Positions 52,216 to 64,000 of a stretch of 64,000 nucleotides of DNA are shown one piece after another. The DNA is from Prosapia bicincta. Taxonomy: Eukaryota; Arthropoda; Insecta; Hemiptera; Cercopidae. The position numbers and the translations under genes are program-made. Location: assembly GCA_036971475.1 (NCBI GenBank), contig JBAIZL010000001.1:144134692-144198691 (forward strand). Reading direction: 5' to 3'. The first letter of the stretch is position 1, and the number at the start of each line of letters is the position of its first letter. The notes under the pieces were generated by a model. That model was not told the origin of the DNA and did not search any database. It worked only from the letters and a program-made list of their open reading frames with translations.

Positions 52216-53352
52216 CCTATTCTTTAATGATATTTCAAAAAGCCTAAAGATTCCTATCATATTGTAACATCTAACCATTTACCATTATCTTAATTATTAT
52301 ACATATAATTTTGTTTAACAAAGTTAAAATTTCAAATATGTCAGATTCTTGGTCATATTTAACCATTTTAAAGAGAACCTATTTACTAACAATAGGCTAT
52401 GCATTTTCACACTTACTTCTTTTAACTCAATCATTTTAACAAATATGGGATAATATTAGTAATGTATTTTTATCAGCTTTTAAAGAATAAAGGCTTATTG
52501 AATCTTTTATACAAAATTAAACTCGCACTTCCTATTTCAGATAGGCGGTTGAATGGAGAGTCGGTTTATATTATTTAGAATTTATTTGGGTAACCTTAAG
52601 TAAGTGTAACTCCCTTAGGCAAATCAATTTTTACTTAGGTTTAACTTGACATTATTATATTTAAAATGAAAGATTTAAAAGAAAAAATGGGTTGTTTATA
52701 TAACCTTGTACTGAAAAATGGTGGAGTATCTTCCTTCTAAAACAGTTTGGTTCTTGGGCATTGTCCATTTCTTTCTTAGAGTCCCTAAGTTTTCCAAATG
52801 CATGAGGTTTGTGAAAATGTCTAAGTCCGGCATGTATGCATTTTCATGGTCGAGATAATGATGTTAATGTTATTGGCAATTGCATATTTACACTCAAATA
52901 TTGATATTTGGGATATTTACACTCCCGTTTACATACAAGGACTATATACTGTTGTTCATAACATATTTGCCCTTAATCGTTGATCGCGGTACTTCAAAGG
53001 CACGTATCTCCTTCAGAAGCCAGAAGCCTGCGTCTCCCTTTCGTAGTGGGTTTTTCCAAAAATAGCAACTTATTCCGAATAAGTATAGTCTTTATTCTAT
53101 TTAGTTTGTTCTAAATTTATTCCTTTTCGATTTTCACAGAAGTGTTTTATTTAATAAAATGTCTAAATTAAATTGTTAACTTTCGTTTTATAATGTATTT
53201 GTTTATTTTTCTTCAAATGTATTTATTTACTGTTCTTTTCTCATATAAATTTACGAATGCAGCGCAGTTTAGTCATTAAAGCAAGATCCTCTCTCGCGTC
53301 ATTAACGATTCCATTATAGCTTTGTACTTTAAAGCTCAATTTTAGGATATAT

Positions 53353-53546
53353 AATTTTAGATTATAATTATTTTTAGTACATTTTTGAAATTACACTTTG
53401 CCTTATCTACGGCTAAGTTACTCTACATAAATTACTTTTTCCTATATTTAATTTTAGATTATAATTATTTTTAGTACATTTTTGAAATTACACTTTGCCT
53501 TATCTACGGCTAAGTTACTCTACATAAATTACTTTTTCCTATATTT
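53353..53546 (+). repeat. Perfect 97 bp tandem duplication
   Basis: The unit starting AATTTTAGATTATAATT at 53353 is repeated without a difference at 53450, as far as can be read. Each unit contains GCCTTATCTACGGC. Confidence 0.95.
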
Positions 53547-53727
53547 ACTATTCTTGATTATATTTAAATATTATTTATGTAATATTAGGCGTTTTGGCCT
53601 CGTTCCATAAACTAAGCTATTACTGTCCTATTGGCATCGGCCATTTTGACTGATAACGTTTAGGTTATAGTTTTGCTTATAGCAACTTACGAGAAATGAT
53701 GTTTGCTACCTATGTCTTGAAATTAGG

Positions 53728-53919
53728 ATGGAGGCGATTGAAAACTGCATACTGGCTAAGTTGTCCCGGGATGGGAAGACAAGTAAACGTCATAAACAGC
53801 TATTCGGGGATTCACTGAAGGAGCTCTGGATAGAACCTCAGCATAAGATACTGCCTCTTGGTTATGTATTTTTATTTCGTATGACAAACATGCCAATAGC
53901 CTATTATAATTTAATGTAA
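53728..53919 (+). CDS. Small unrecognised frame, possible exon or element remnant
   Basis: 63 codons beginning MEAIENCILAKLSRDGKTSKRHKQLFGDSLKELW. The first ~45 residues have balanced charged composition and sit in a locally more GC-rich stretch; the tail looks random. No family recognised and no good donor site seen. Lying 0.5 kb before a mariner-like fragment, it could belong to the same decayed element. Confidence 0.2.
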   Translation: MEAIENCILAKLSRDGKTSKRHKQLFGDSLKELWIEPQHKILPLGYVFLFRMTNMPIAYYNLM

Positions 53920-54249
53920 TTATGTATCTAACATGTAGAATTGTGCAGGTTTTAAACATAAACATTTATCATCATAGAGAAAGAAATCTGTGATAATGTT
54001 GGTAATATAATGAATTTCTAATTATGTTATACAGGTGAATGCCAACGTATGTGAGTAAACTGTTTTAAATCGAAGACCTAAATAATAATTTGGGCCAGAC
54101 TTTATGTTCTCACAAATAATTATAAGGAGGTTTTTAAAATGTTCACATTACAATCCCTCTCTTCTGTGGATGTAGCCTGTACTGTAAGCTCAAAATAAAA
54201 ACTAGGTCTACTGAAATTGAATAAATTGTATTTACGTTATTAATCAGCT

Positions 54250-54680
54250 GTGCCGACCTATGATTGTTTTACAGGAGACTGTAGGAGTTTTTGTTGTATC
54301 CGAAACATGCCGTTTCGTTCACAATGTTTCCAGATAGATTGTGTAGAAATCCATAACTTAAACAGCATTGCCTTCATTCAAGGAAACTTAGCAACTGCCT
54401 TCCTCAGAACCAATTCTATATTTTTTACCTAGGCCACTTCCTCGTAGAATCATCAATTGACGACTACGTCTGGGCTATAATGAAGAAGACGGTTTTCCGG
54501 GATGACCTACAAAACACCATCGACCAACTACAGAAACAAATACGTGTTTATAACGTACATAAAACAACTCTTCTATACCAAATCGATAAAAATTCCCTCA
54601 AGAACCTAATGAATGTTGCCTCATATTGAACGGAGGTCATACAGGAGAAAATTATACAAAGGTTTAAATGATAACGAATT
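54250..54680 (+). pseudogene. Mariner/DDE_3-family transposase C-terminal remnant
   Basis: The frame 54441-54629 reads DDYVWAIMKKTVFRDDLQNTIDQLQKQI, matching the pattern of the region after the last catalytic Asp in Tc1/mariner-type transposases of insects (SPDLTP.D.FLWG.LK..V, then L..L...I). It stops at 54627. The stretch after the stop (TEVIQEKI) may continue the usual C-terminal segment. The catalytic consensus itself is eroded, and the upstream frame at 54250 is uncertain. No terminal repeats were found. Confidence 0.4.
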
Positions 54681-54911
54681 TTTTTACCAGTATACGTCTG
54701 TAAGATTATATGAATAAAACAAATGAAAACCAAAAACCACAATTATTACCGTTTATTTTGGCGCATACGGCACTTACAATCTAATAGCTGAGGTAGAATG
54801 TATCTAGTTAAGCTATCCGACTATATACAAGTGAATAGTGTATCTTCAAAACACACTCCGATTCGTGTTGGTTATGTACATGCATGTATGTGTGTGTATA
54901 TTTCAATAGAT

Positions 54912-54912
54912 C

Positions 54913-54970
<58 letters not shown>

Positions 54971-54983
54971 TGTGTTTGTGTGA
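54912..54983. repeat. Compound (TA)n(TG)n microsatellite
   Basis: TA units followed by a TG tract with two TTTG steps. Confidence 0.95.
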
Positions 54984-55985
54984 GTGTATGGGGGAAATAA
55001 TTTTGGTAATATTAGTGAAGTGATTATAGGCTTGACAGTTATTCATATTAAATAATTGTACGTGAATTAGATTTATTTGCAAATGGCTAGAGTTTATACT
55101 TGATGCCCATTTTCTACGTACATTTAATTTCGTATGCAAAGTATTATTACCTCAGAAACCATTTTATTAACTAGGCAATCAACACCCCTCGGACATAAAA
55201 TTCCCAATTCCTTTAGAAATAAACAAAAATTTCACAACTTTGAATATATGACTTAAATATCTATATCTTTTATATGTACTTTTTACGAACGACAAAAAAA
55301 TGGTAAATATATTTCGTATTTTAAAAATATCCTGAACCTAAATTAACATAAAATTAAATTCAATTATTTTTATATGTTTATAGTGGATGGATTACCCTTA
55401 TTGAAAATTCACATATTTACAAATTTGATGTAAAGGGGTCCTAATATATAATTTCGTTAGCCATATTTTTAGAGAAATAGTGTGGGTATTTGGAAGGTAT
55501 ATGAAGGGTATACTAGAGTATACTAAAGGTATTGACACGAGAGGAGCAAGGGAAAATAACGTTTTTTTGTCATTTTACAATATTTGTAGGTTTTTGAAAT
55601 TAAAGTTGTAACCAATCTCCATAAGAATTACTTTGCAATGTAAAACAAGATTATGATTTATAACCTAACAAATATTTTTACGTTTTGCGCGAAGTGAGTC
55701 CGAAATCACTAAAAATCTCGTTTTTCTCCACTGTCGGACTCAGTCCGAATTATTTTGTGACGCAGCTTTTACTGAATTTAAAACGTCTTAGTCTTACTTA
55801 ATGGTAATGTTCATTTGCTGTATTATTGGGAAATCAAAGTTTATTTTTATAGCGCTGATTCGCCATATTTCTCGTTATTATCAGTAAATAAATAACTGGT
55901 TCCAGACAGTTTTTTTACGATTCACCGCACAGTAAGCGACAGACTACCAGGCTTAGTTGATAGATCATTTAGTCCAGGATCTAAA

Positions 55986-56690
55986 GGGGGTTGAGTATGA
56001 ACTGAAAGCATAGAGAAATTTTATTTCAGATTACTATTCTGGGCACTTGGGTGAATGTTAAAACGTATATGGTCGCCACCTTACGTTTTTGACATACCAG
56101 GGGGGAGGAAAAACATATCTGGGAAGGCGCTGTACTGGAACCGTTGTATCATTAAAGCTATAAATAATAGAATAACCAAAAAAATGTTTTTAAACTCACC
56201 GAAATCTCACCACCCTAAATACCTATATATGATACCTTTTCAGTTAAATTTTTTTTTTCTAAAACTTTGAGGTTTTACTATACTTTTATTTCAAAAATAA
56301 CTGTAATAAAGTAGTTGTTTATATAATATACTCTCTAACACTTCTAAAAAGTTGAAACACATGTGTTTATAGTGAAAATACTATATAACAACTGTCTATA
56401 ACATTGCAGAAGCATTATTACTACTGGACAGAAGCAAGTACTGCATACGTCATGAGAATTGATGTACTAGTCTAGATATATTAAGGGGGTTGAGCGTGCA
56501 TTGAAAGTCTTAATCAATTTTATTTTAAGCACAAGGGTGATTGTAAAAACGTATGTCGTTGCCCCTCATGAGGTCGATATAACGGGGGGGGGAGAGGGGG
56601 AACTTCGTGGGGAACGCGCAGTACTGGAACATTTATATCTGTTAAACTATAAAAGATATACAATCCTCAAAAATGTTTTTTAACTCTCAA
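55986..56690 (+). repeat. Two diverged direct copies, period ~498 bp
   Basis: Shared blocks in order: GGGGTTGAG.(A/G)TG, CTGAAAG/TTGAAAG, AAATTTTATTT/AATTTTATTTT, AAAACGTAT.T/G.TCG, a G-run (GGGGGGA at 56101; nine G at 56583), AGTACTGGAAC/TGTACTGGAAC and AAAATGTTTTTAAACTC / AAAATGTTTTTTAACTC. Frames in the two copies are not conserved with each other. Confidence 0.7.
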
Positions 56691-59390
56691 AACTAAGGGC
56701 TCCCGTAATAAACCTAACGTAAAAATGGCTAGCTATATTATCAACTGAGTAAACAATTATTTTTTTTTAAAAACATTTAACATTGTTTTTGTCGTGAATT
56801 TCCATCGGGGAATATCCCATTGCGATAAACGTTAGCCTGAAGCTATAATTCCAGTTTGTTTTAACTTAAATTTGGACTCTGGAATATAAAAAAATATTTG
56901 TACAAATATCACGATAATTTTCGTGTATAAATCATGGTAACTTTGAAACGAAACGTCCGATTTCGATCTACGTTGTTAAGCAGATGTAATTTTAATTTGT
57001 GGGAATATGTTTGTTAATAGGAAGAATCGATCAATGAGCAGTAGACTTTACGACAGCTTTTTTAATACGGAAAATATTTTCCGTAAAATATTTGTTCATT
57101 TTCTACCAAAAATATTATTTTTTTCTGAAATGCATTTATAATGAATAAAATCCAATCTGAAGGAACCTAATTTATATAGGATTTTAATGTATAGCAAAAG
57201 TATAGGGGATTGATCATTCGCTAAAATACGTAATAGTGTTGCAGCCAGGAAGGAACATTTTACATGTCAGTTTTGATTAAAGCCATTATTCCTGTAAATA
57301 ATGAATGGTTTTAATTTGTTACTATCTATTACACTAAGAAAAGGCTTTATGTAATTAATTAGTTTATAGCCATTACTATAAAATATTGCTTTTTAACATT
57401 TGTTTTGTAGGGCCTTTAATATATATTGGTAGCCATTTAGGAAGCATATAAATCCATATACTGGATAGGAGAAAAACTCAAGTTTATTCTAAAATTATTT
57501 AAAGGTTTATTTTTTTACATTCTATTGTATTCGATCTTCTTATAGGTCCAGTTTTGTAAACTTGGTCCACAATGGTTTAAAAGAGTTTCTACATTTGCGC
57601 GGTGGAATCAAGTTATCTGGCACTCATTTTCATCTTAAAATGCTCTAAATATGTAAAGTTTTTTCCACCAGATAAAGCTATGTTTTTAATAAGTACTTCT
57701 GAAAGTGGTATCTGAATTTTTTTCTAATATAGATATGATACAGAAGTAATGGAAAATTACCATTAGTAATGAAGATCCACATCGGATTTACTAAGTTCTC
57801 TAATCAATAGGCACGGTGCATTTCAGTACCTGAACGAAAAGCGAAATCTTATTAAGTACCTTGCAGGCTTTGAGTATGATTTGATAATAAACAATTATTA
57901 TATCAGTATAAAAGGTTAGGGGTATAAATATATATTTTAAAGAAAAGTTGTTATGAGAAACTTGAATAATATTAAATTTATTTGTATAAAACATATAATT
58001 AGGTACAAAAGTTTGAAATTTGTATCAAGCTCCTAGTACATGTATATAGTTTATACGTATTACATAATGCATATAGATTACATGTAACGTATATAAAAAA
58101 TCTATGTATTTTCCCTTTAAAATACTTAAATTGAAAGTCAAGGGGGAACCGTAGCAGTAAAATGGTTCAACCCTTATCTTGTAAAACAGGCCACTCCTTT
58201 GTACACTTTTCTTGCACTAGAATAACCTTTAGACTTTACCTCATTTATACTATATTACCGACATGAAATAATGTAAAGTTATACAAAACGAATACCAAAA
58301 GAACCCCAAGTTTACATGTCGTATTGATGATCTGAACAAATTAGAGTAAGAACACCATTTGACCTGCCTAATAATCAAAGATATTACATTTATTTCGTAC
58401 AAATGCAATATTGATATGTAGTAAAGCTATCACAGAATTTATGTCCGTAAATGTACCACTACGATTTAAGTGGCGTGTATATATATTAATGTTCAATGAT
58501 TGAAAACAAATCAATCAATAAGAAATGTATAAGCAAGCAAATCAAAAGTTCAGTTATTTAATTTTTATATTTCAGTTTATTATTTGAAATCCTACAAAGT
58601 AATAAAACATTAAAAAAGTAGAAATCTGCAATCAGTTTTCAGTGTATCAAAAGCGGAATAAATAATAAATTCAATTGATAAAAAAAATCTCTAGAACAGA
58701 ATTTTTACGTAAAACTAGGTTTAAATTGATACATTCAGTTTTATGAAGAAAAGGGCAGTACTTACTAGTGTTAAAAGAAAAGTATCTAAAGCCAGAGTTG
58801 CGGATAGTAGCTACAGTGTAAAGTGTCAACAAAAATCGAACTAATGAGCAAGGATTAAAACGTGAAGGAATAACGTTACTACACTTAAGTACAAATTTAT
58901 TTTAGAAAAAGTTTAAATATTTCCAGTTAATAAGAATATATTTCAATAATTATTTTAATACATTTTATACTTAAATCATTTAAATATAGGATAAAGTTAA
59001 ACTTAAAACACATAAAAAGAAGGGTAAATTAAATAATTATTTCGATGATGCAATTTCAAAGGCAACGACTTATTAACGCCCTGAGAAATTTAGGCGTATG
59101 GAACATAAATCAAATTCTACTAAATATAGGCTATTTCATGTATTGCTTACCTAAATAAAAGTTCTCATTTCGAATATTTATAAAATATATAATAATTAGG
59201 CAAAATTGAAAGTTAGTTTTACATATTAAATCCATATAATAATTATAAATCAATATAAAAGAAAAGTAAACGAGTTTTGTTGCTTTATTGATGTTATTAA
59301 TAATTATTGTGTGATTTAATAAGGGAAGGACTGAAGAGGAACGTGTTTAAGGTAGGTCATAGCCTAGGAAACAAATTAAACAAAAGGTGA
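56691..59390. other. AT-rich DNA, no gene seen
   Basis: No coding frame, element end or array recognised. Confidence 0.5.
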
Positions 59391-59455
59391 ACTGGTGCAC
59401 AGCTAGTTCAGTATCGGGTCATAATGCGTTTGAGGTGGCGGTTCAAAATTCATTT
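59391..59455 (+). other. Degenerate tRNA-Met-like sequence (tRNA pseudogene or SINE head)
   Basis: AGCTAGTTCAGTATCGGGTC resembles a D-arm/A-box region, GGTCATAATGC an anticodon loop with CAT, and GGCGGTTCAAAATTC a B-box-like T-arm, in tRNA order and roughly tRNA spacing. Several stems are broken, so it is not a functional tRNA. Confidence 0.35.
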
Positions 59456-59672
59456 AAAAAATTAAGTAGCGGATATTTTACTAAGACATGTAATCAGCAA
59501 TCTCCAAAAAGATCGTGAATTTACTAAGTAGACACGTGTTCTTCTGGAAAATGCAAAGCCTTAAAGTGATCGCAAGCGATATTAAATTCAATTAAGCAGT
59601 CATATGTTAAATTGCTAAAAACATAAATCTGTTTTGATTTCTCTCCGATTTCTCTCTCTAAAAAAATGTAGT

Positions 59673-59680
<8 letters not shown>

Positions 59681-59731
<51 letters not shown>

Positions 59732-59737
59732 ATATAT

Positions 59738-59798
<61 letters not shown>
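59681..59798. repeat. Palindromic (AT)n tract
   Basis: About 118 bases of AT interrupted by AATTTATA and ATAATATA. It directly precedes the hammerhead-like block. Confidence 0.95.
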
Positions 59799-59800
<2 letters not shown>

Positions 59801-59869
59801 CGTTTTCTTGTTTAATAATTTAAAACAACATAGGTTATTTAAAAACAAGAATATTTATTAATTTATATC

Positions 59870-59985
59870 CAAAGCTTTTCGTCGGTAAACAGTACCTACA
59901 TCATCAGGAATGAAAATTATTATATAATGAATAATTATTGTAATTTTCATTCCTGATGATGTTGGTACTGTTAGATAAATACAGT
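59870..59985 (-). other. Hammerhead-ribozyme-like core with inverted partner (Penelope-like signature)
   Basis: On the minus strand, CTGATGA (59907-59901) is followed by a stem GTAGGTA / TACCGAC (one mismatch, loop CTGTT) and then GAAA (59880-59877), the exact order of a hammerhead core. On the plus strand a second CTGATGA lies at 59953-59959 in an inverted copy of the same block (ATTTTCATTCCTGATGATG), but its stem II and GAAA are eroded. Inverted terminal copies with hammerheads are known for Penelope-like elements. No GIY-YIG or RT frame is nearby. Stems I and III were not confirmed. Confidence 0.45.
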
Positions 59986-59999
59986 AACTATGTTTAAAG

Positions 60000-62900
60000 T
60001 ACGCCGCAAGAAATAATCACCCGTGACAAACTAGTAGATTTCCAGTCGTTTCTCTTACAAGTAATACGCAGTAAATATTAAACATTTTTGTTAGGCTTTA
60101 TTTATTACCTAAAGCATTTATTCTATAAGTAAAGAAGGAAGCATATTTGTGCCTTCCTTGTGAAGTCGTCAAATTGAATTATATTTATAAGAAGCCAAAG
60201 AAATATAACTTTCTTTATGTAATATTAGTTGTATTAAATTTTGTGTTTTAACGTAAGCTTTAAATGTGTGCGCTGCAGTATGCGAGTTTTCTTTTAGTCT
60301 CTGTGTTTTCGTGACCATATATTAATTTTTGGTATTTCTTTAAATCTGTTGTCTTGACTTTAAAACTTCTAAAATAAATCATAGTGTCTATTTAGACGCA
60401 CACGGTACATTTATTTTTCACTTTGTATCTGATTGTTGTGCTGTTTCCAAATTTTCTCATCTTGTATTGGTTAAATTTTTGTAAATTTTTCTACGACCAT
60501 AATAGCTAAGAATATAAACTGAATATAATTAAAGTATAGTGAAATATGAAGTGTCAAACATAGTTTGGGTACAATCATAAAAACAAGTGTTTTGTGCATT
60601 AAAGTGTACTTTCAATAAAGAGAATCATGTCCGTACATCACAAAACAAAAACCACATACATAATGTTTAGATTAATACGGCTATTACTAAATGCCGCGTT
60701 ACTAGACAGATTTCCCAAACCAAATGCTCCATTCGTTGGAATAATTGCACCGCAATCATATCTAACGGCAAGAAGCAAACGGAAAAATCTGTGAAATGTC
60801 AGTAACAACACTTACCAGATTAGTTAGTGTCTCACACTAGAGCGACCATATTTGTAGATTACCCCTACATTAGAAAAAATCAAATGCATTTTAATAGGGT
60901 CAAGCTTCACATCCATATAACCTTAAATCATAACTCAGCATAACGAAGCAGCTTAGAGCCAGATCATCTATGTCCAATATAAGGATCTGAAGAATCCAAT
61001 CGAATAAGTAGTTTCTGTAGTCCTTGGGTTGGAAACCAAATAGTTTTAGATCATTGAGATATCAGGGATCACTTACGATTTAAAATTTTGTGTAAATCGT
61101 CTGCAGTAAAATTCCCCTAGTTTTGAAAGAGAGTTAAATATAAAAAGATAATTTTATTTTTTTTACATTTTGCAAACAGCAACTCACTCACATGATCCTG
61201 CAGCCACATACGTTTTAGAAATTCGTACCTCAGGTATGAAACTCTATTGCGTTTTCTGTTTTCTGTGACAATTACTGACCAAACTTGGAGAAACAGAATC
61301 ACTGGAACATTTATTTATTCCTTCTTCCAAACATCAAGAATAAATGTAGTGAGTTACGTTTATTTATAAAATGTATAACCTGAGAGTACTTTTAAAACAT
61401 TATTTGACTTTACAAAAAAATATAACTTATTATTTAACTTTTGTTGTATATTATAATTTTATATCACTCAATAATTTAAAATTAGAATTACGGTAAAGTT
61501 ATCTCAAGTTTTTTTCTGAAATTTTTATATTTGGAACCATTTTCTCTTAATTGTATATTTTATTAACAAGAAAGTGTTTTTATTGTAGCATATGGCAAAC
61601 CACACATATGGGCGGTACGAAATATAATAAAAACCTGTGGTTTCCTTTGTCTGGACAATTTCTTGTAACAGAAGTGAATATAGAACATTACAGAAATGTG
61701 TAACACATGCAAGGGATTCTAAATGATGGCCTAAAAATCTACCCCTTAACAGACAATAAAGATTCCTATGGAATATCTACATGTCCAAAGACCCCAATCG
61801 TTATTACCTCGAGCAAAATACATACTTTCAAGAAGAAATATATATTTGTCTCTCTCAAGATTCCAAATCGAAATAATTGAACATTTTATTAGAATAGTTG
61901 TGACATAATAAATGTAATATTAGATTAGTAACGGTGGATATTAAAATATAGGACTGTTTTCAATAATGAAAAACTATTCAGTTTGCTAGACAGTATGATT
62001 TAAACTGTCTCCCCAAGTAGATCAATTTTTACAACTATTAAGTTGTTAGCGTGGACGCAGTCCTACGTAAATCCTTTAATATTAACTTAGTATGTTCTAA
62101 TTCAATTTGAATTAGTTTGAAATAAAAAGAAGATTATTCTAAGTAGTCAATATTATTGTTTATATTTATATTAAATCAATTGCCTAGAGGATAAAAACAT
62201 CGATAAAGATTCTGACACTCACGAATTAGTTCTAGAACCGTTATCCCGTAGGAGCGGAATAGTTGTTTATGGGTCGTTAAAACAATCGTACTGTTATTAA
62301 AAAATGGTTATCATGTCTATATTTATTTGTGTTTGTGCAAAATGATTCTATAACTCGTAAAGGTAGACACTAATTCAGTTTTATTTAATCGCCTTCAAAA
62401 ACAAATCTATAGATGATTATTTTAATGAAGTCGATTGATTGTATTAGAAAACAAATATTTTCTTAAAATCTAAGATGTATTTTTACAAACCTCATCGAAA
62501 AAAGAGATGTTAGAGATGAAAACTATTAGTCAGGTGGGAAATAGCGATGAAAGTGAGTTTAGCGAGACAGAGGCAAGAATAACATAGCCTAAAACAACCA
62601 ACACGAGAACAAAAAAGAATAAAACAAAAATAACTTTTATGTTTAGAACTTAAAATAAAAAGTAGACAGAATACTGTTTGAAAGAACACTCTCAGGAGTT
62701 TTATTGGTATAACAGTAACTCATGTTAGGCGAATATGTAACCTCTTTTCTACGGGGAAAGGCCCAGTAGATCTTTAGAGGGTGACAAGGAAGTCATCCCC
62801 TTTAGAGGGGGTATTGCTTTTGTCGCGGAAGTTTTTTTTTTGAGATCTGTAACCAAAATGACAGAGCTTGAAGTAGAATAAAGACATTATAGGCATCCGA

Positions 62901-64000
62901 AAATTGTTTTGATGCTTAGCTTAGCGTTAGAATCATGCATATGTTTATTATATAACAAATTGAGCTTAGAAAAGTAATTTTGTTCTGCAACACGTAATTA
63001 TTAGAGATTTTGGATATCATTTGTTAGGTCCCAAGTAGATGTTTGTTATTCGTGTGAGAATAATTGAATAAAAATGAAAGATCAAAAGTTTAATAAAAAT
63101 GCTAAAAGGAATATTGCAGCAGAATAAAGAACTTAAAGAGGGCAATTAGAAAATGCAATCGTTTTACAATCCACCATGTAACAATAAATGATAATCTGAA
63201 TTTTAAGACTTGGTGGACCACTCATTACATAAAACATTTTATTTCAGTAGAAAACTTTGGCCGCAAAATTCAGAATTTACCCAAGTTTTTTTTTAGGTGT
63301 AAAAATTTAAATAATTTAGATAGGAACTAGCTCAAAGGTCTAAGGTAAGATGGCAGCTGGAAGTTTATTGATGCTACGCATTGTGATACCTTTAATTTCA
63401 GAAAATCTTAAACCATTTCTTTCCCTCCTAATAATGGGGCATACTCTCAAGTCGTAGTACCAATCAATATTAAAATATTTGTGAGATAAACATGTTGAAG
63501 GATTACATTACAGGATACGATTATGTTTACATTGACATACTCAACTGACCAACAACAACAGAGACACTGGAGACTATTTTGTGGGCAGTACCCTAGAAGA
63601 AGAACTTGAAAAACATTTGAGAAAAAATGTTTACTGCAGATACAACATATGTTACATTTATTCAAGCACATTTTGGGGTTGTAATAGATTTAATAGAAAA
63701 CTAAATACCATCAACTAAAAACAAAAAAAAGTCAACTACTACATATAAATTTTGCAAAATTTGTCTTCTAATAATTTAAGAATAAAACAGTCTTTCATAT
63801 TTTTTTCAAAAATATGAAATAGTTTTATGTGTCTTTTCAGAAGCGAAAAAACAATGGGGTTTTACCATTCCATTCATCTGTCTCTGTAAAATATGTTATT
63901 ATGTATTTTTTTTGAAGTTATTATTATTATTGAAAATAAGTTAATTTTAATGTAAACATCATTTATTATACACATACATGTGTAATAATATATGTTCCAA
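60000..64000. other. AT-rich DNA, no gene seen
   Basis: No recognisable gene. 62745-62840 is a small GC-richer patch with GGGTGAC/GTCATCCC and CCCCTTTAGAGGGG self-complementarity, possibly the end of an unidentified element. Confidence 0.5.

Noticed and set aside
59615..59848. 77-codon Tyr/Ile-rich minus-strand frame
   Set aside because: Translation of the AT tract.

Overview
The window is strongly AT-rich, non-coding-dominated eukaryotic DNA that looks like an arthropod, most likely insect, chromosome. The reasons are a BEL/Pao LTR retrotransposon, piggyBac-like, pogo-like and mariner-like remnants, hammerhead/Penelope-like signatures, many CA/TA microsatellites, and no bacterial-style gene packing. 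No complete host gene is recognisable. The species cannot be named from the sequence alone.

Layout. (1) 1-6053: a BEL/Pao retrotransposon, cut by the left window edge. Gag, protease, reverse transcriptase, RNase H, integrase and the integrase C-terminal domain are all present in order, but the reading frame is broken at five places, so this copy is dead. A polypurine tract and a probable 3' LTR follow. (2) About 6130-40195: a very large imperfect inverted repeat. The left arm (6130-15956) reappears reverse-complemented at 20729-29345 and, after a 7.8 kb interruption, at 37125-40195. The arms meet a ~4.5 kb single-copy spacer at CA/TG microsatellites. The spacer holds a relatively GC-rich block with an exon-like minus-strand reading frame (19653-20061). 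(3) The right arm has grown by insertions. One is an unclassified 987 bp element with 14 bp terminal inverted repeats, for which the left arm provides an empty-site comparison. Others are a 1.3 kb unclassified insert, a pogo-like element (29564-30396) and a piggyBac-like element (34473-35386). The arm also carries a nearly identical 1.2 kb duplication of the outermost arm segment (32385-33575 and 39437-40712). (4) About 40.7-64 kb: mostly featureless AT-rich DNA. It contains short tandem duplications, a 21-base poly-C run, degenerate tRNA-like heads, a mariner-family transposase fragment and a hammerhead-ribozyme-like core beside its own inverted copy.

The main non-routine object is the inverted repeat, with its microsatellite-bounded spacer and exon-like block. 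The similarity of the arms was judged by eye from many anchor pairs, not from an alignment program. Because the arms are homologous, each serves as an internal reference for what was inserted into, or lost from, the other.
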